In this document: positions 54,701 through 55,758 of the stretch, one piece after another
Layout: each line of letters opens with the position of its first letter
Position numbering within the stretch: the first letter of the stretch is position 1
From: Treponema sp.
Lineage (GTDB): Bacteria > Spirochaetota > Spirochaetia > Treponematales > Breznakiellaceae
Length of the DNA stretch: 55,758 nucleotides
Direction of reading: 5' to 3'
NCBI GenBank assembly: GCA_009784775.1
Contig: WQXQ01000003.1
Span: 1-55,758 of the forward strand
Notes under the pieces: generated by a model
Seen by the model: the letters and a program-made list of their open reading frames with translations, nothing else
The model's database searches: none
What the model was told of the DNA's origin: nothing
Position numbers and translations under genes: made by a program

Positions 54701-55758
54701 TCGCCAAACAGCTCGTATTCCGGGCCGTCAAATACTTTCACGATAAACAGCGAATGGTTTATCCAGGGATTACCCGTTCCCGGATAATCGCCGGGACGGC
54801 CGTCGGTATTCAATATAGGAGCAAAATCAATTATCGTGGTGCCTGCCGCTGTTCCAAAAGCGCCTGTGCGGTACGCAAATTCGGCGCTTGAGGCAGCCGC
54901 GCCGGCACTTGTTAGATAATGAATGTCAGGAAGCGCCAAAGCGGATGGTAAAGTACGCAAGAGCCTGTTATTGGTAACGCCGCCGCCGTGAGGATTGGAT
55001 ATGGAAGTAATATCCCCGCTCAGATTATAGTAAGAGCTGTTTAGTTCCCACACCGAAGGATTACCGTAATCACCTTCCGGTATATCCAGAGTGGGGTTAT
55101 CGCCGTCTTCTATAGCCATAAACGCAAGGCCGCGCCGCGGTGTTTCACCCGGCATACCAAAGCTGCCCCAGGGGAAGCGGTATTCTTCCGGTCCCGGATT
55201 AAGATGGCCGGGGTTGTTAATGATATATACCTTGCCCGCCCTGATTCGCTGATACGTTGTTTCATCCAGGATTATTTCCGTTGCATTGGAAACATATTCA
55301 ACACGGAAATTCCGGGGTTTGTCGACTATAGCCTGTGATGTTTCCACCTTCATGGCCAGCAGGCCATTCCGCACATTAAACGCTTCGTCATACACTACGT
55401 TGTATGTGTTAAGGGTTCTGGTATCAATGACAATTTCTTCGCTGACACCATCGCCAAGCGTAGCAATGGTTGCCGATCCATTGTCCGCAGTGCCAAGGAT
55501 GTCGGTACCCAGAGTAATGTGGGATATGCGGGGAATATCGTTCAGGATCATCAGCCGTTGGTTAATGTAGTTCACATTGCCTGCCGTATCGTATACCAGA
55601 ACGTGCGCGGTAACGCGGCCCGATTCCAGAGCCGTGCTGTCCAGCGTTACATACCAGGACTGGCTTAAAACGCCGCCGACCGTGGCATAACCGATGGGCC
55701 GCCGGTGACCGTAGCGGGTTTGTGTTCCCATTGGGTCGTTGCGGTCAATAACAATACA
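51751..55758 (-). CDS. Ig/IPT/beta-propeller surface protein, paralogue of the giant protein (5' end outside window)
   Basis: The frame is open through the window edge, so at least 1335 C-terminal residues are seen and the N-terminus is missing. It aligns with the C-terminal third of the 3665-residue protein. Shared features are DTAGNVNYINQRLMILND against DTAGNASYYQQDIVVMNN, GENRTRGGLWN against DFNRTRGGLFN, IRPYITGFKRNKTDF, RSRQGRYLLARGEGVVVSGFNLG, and the propeller phrases PVIAYYDQTNQILKMA and NPWIAYLDRSR. It ends IAYYVE. Compared with the paralogue it has an extra segment of about 80 residues at roughly 52495-52750, resembling a lipoyl/biotinyl or HlyD-type hairpin. The gene stop lies 10 bases before the next ATG, so the two are cotranscribed. 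Confidence 0.82.
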   Translation of the reverse strand, partial: CIVIDRNDPMGTQTRYGHRRPIGYATVGGVLSQSWYVTLDSTALESGRVTAHVLVYDTAGNVNYINQRLMILNDIPRISHITLGTDILGTADNGSATIATLGDGVSEEIVIDTRTLNTYNVVYDEAFNVRNGLLAMKVETSQAIVDKPRNFRVEYVSNATEIILDETTYQRIRAGKVYIINNPGHLNPGPEEYRFPWGSFGMPGETPRRGLAFMAIEDGDNPTLDIPEGDYGNPSVWELNSSYYNLSGDITSISNPHGGGVTNNRLLRTLPSALALPDIHYLTSAGAAASSAEFAYRTGAFGTAAGTTIIDFAPILNTDGRPGDYPGTGNPWINHSLFIVKVFDGPEYELFGDFALLSIRVNNDDKTKPYAQLYDLNPGTEGQYTALTGTTPAARQAAALQPVMGENRTRGGLWNENSVREVVKSGHIEPRKGTSLSNIQMGGALTEAQATIFRPVADPDYFFDADTVSGEVILRGYAEDDQRIGRIDLRFSDVPADTVTILTSDGAATNMVIPPAMTGRVRFAEEIELDRHRVEWAYLWDTQALPVNTVVGDITVSVIAYNANTAPAASEGMAQAGAVVDTYNYFNPDFPNELKRYNQIAVEIRPYITGFKRNKTDFAHDTRSRQGRYLLARGEGVVVSGFNLGGAGTTATAINLPGASADPAPAAVTATQVTNFVLSSDNAARYRFFTVPAAAVSGTGLVTLTVTRGAHTYAAVNTIADRLDEDDRPVLQPWNTERSPGIDGSDLWDDYTMVHIWQSNDNTATGTGVDINRGRFTVTMQTTHGGQPFNIGYPAMSINPLNGQLWSSHIEGGSSPTSQNTGVNLISNNFNAGTPPTRVAEFIDPFRYSDIYVNERGEQFTAFSIIGQASNAQSNLTWAQLGGLYVHGPNGANPALTSGMGATTSHYYVESAYYNASANPPGAFATPKPTDQFKNPRIVTHRFSADQNDEHIHVSYYDSKDGAMKYAYNRRGLPGVINATTAPRRWINLDGGFDADDRETPAMTFTLQQANNGIGTGNIGTAGNRQVRQVHVANGAEVTQGDLIYTFGSGTNTNLTLIYAPISGTITGLLAPSGTNQALTVNVFTITSLNDRVVNYTERNNVSVSNRPNAGYHSAIAVTHEGYPVIAYYDQTNQILKMAISNSERPTVANDWNIVDNVIPEGNLNRVGTGEFVSMRIDTVNGADIAHITALNAIDGNLVYISGEIDTDARTFVFDTVQVVDSVGSVGSRAEISLDKDGNPWIAYLDRSRVGARDGVKVAFLNEDVFYKDDRDIYGVSVAGWENMHIPTMYRVEDARFGMENFPTRNITATGAARFWKGAVGYLSQDYYRIAYYVE
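52495..52750 (-). other. Inserted lipoyl/biotinyl-like segment with low G+C
   Basis: This stretch codes VRQVHVANGAEVTQGDLIYTF and then IYAPISGTITGLLAPSG, the two half-motifs of a HlyD or biotinyl/lipoyl hairpin, without the acceptor Lys. It interrupts the propeller-like region relative to the paralogue. Hand counting 52501-52740 gives 104 G+C in 240 bases (43%), which appears lower than the flanks. Confidence 0.6.

Overview
The window looks like a host-associated spirochaete of the Treponema type. The signs are moderate G+C, very many lipoproteins whose lipobox cysteine is followed by Pro (C-P-N-D, C-P-D-N), Gram-negative style outer-membrane barrels, and CUT1 sugar importers encoded without their own ATPase. 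The assignment to Treponema, perhaps a gut species, is inference from protein style; there is no rRNA or tRNA gene to anchor it.

Region 1 (1-2070, plus strand) is a translation-termination pair: the 3' part of prfA (release factor 1) and prmC, the methyltransferase that modifies the Gln of its GGQ loop. prmC carries two in-frame arrays of heptanucleotide repeats, and its last 32 bases overlap the convergent gene that ends the next cluster.

Region 2 (2039-28251) is the main find. Ten minus-strand genes (24640 down to 2039) encode two GH16 beta-glucanase lipoproteins, two GH128-type beta-1,3-glucanases with CBM6-like tails, an unusual TIM-barrel glycosidase fused to a C-terminal outer-membrane beta-barrel, a CBM9/DOMON-like lipoprotein, and four non-catalytic lipoproteins built from FnIII, InlB-like and jelly-roll binding modules. 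A divergent operon on the plus strand (24714-28251) encodes two LplB/YtcP-type permeases and a large solute-binding lipoprotein. The two operons start from overlapping divergent promoters. The set looks like a spirochaetal beta-1,3-glucan capture, degradation and import locus, an analogue of a Bacteroidetes PUL without SusC/D.

Region 3 (28329-32924) is housekeeping: a CNNM/CorC-type membrane protein (plus strand), then paaK, an ACT-domain protein and glgA on the minus strand.

Region 4 (32949-55758, minus strand, running off the window) is a tightly packed second surface cluster. It holds the 3' part of a giant protein, a 3665-residue Ig-rich lipoprotein, a 337-residue membrane-anchored unknown, and two paralogues in which Ig-like repeats precede a small C-terminal outer-membrane barrel. 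In both paralogues a dispersed palindromic repeat has been translated in frame into the signal-peptide region. The same repeat forms the 3' end of the CorC-like gene.

Most genes have strong Shine-Dalgarno sequences. Three (24640, 28329 and 32924) instead have a -10 box 6 to 9 bases before the ATG and no Shine-Dalgarno, so they are leaderless candidates. No gene-free stretch exceeds about 165 bases.
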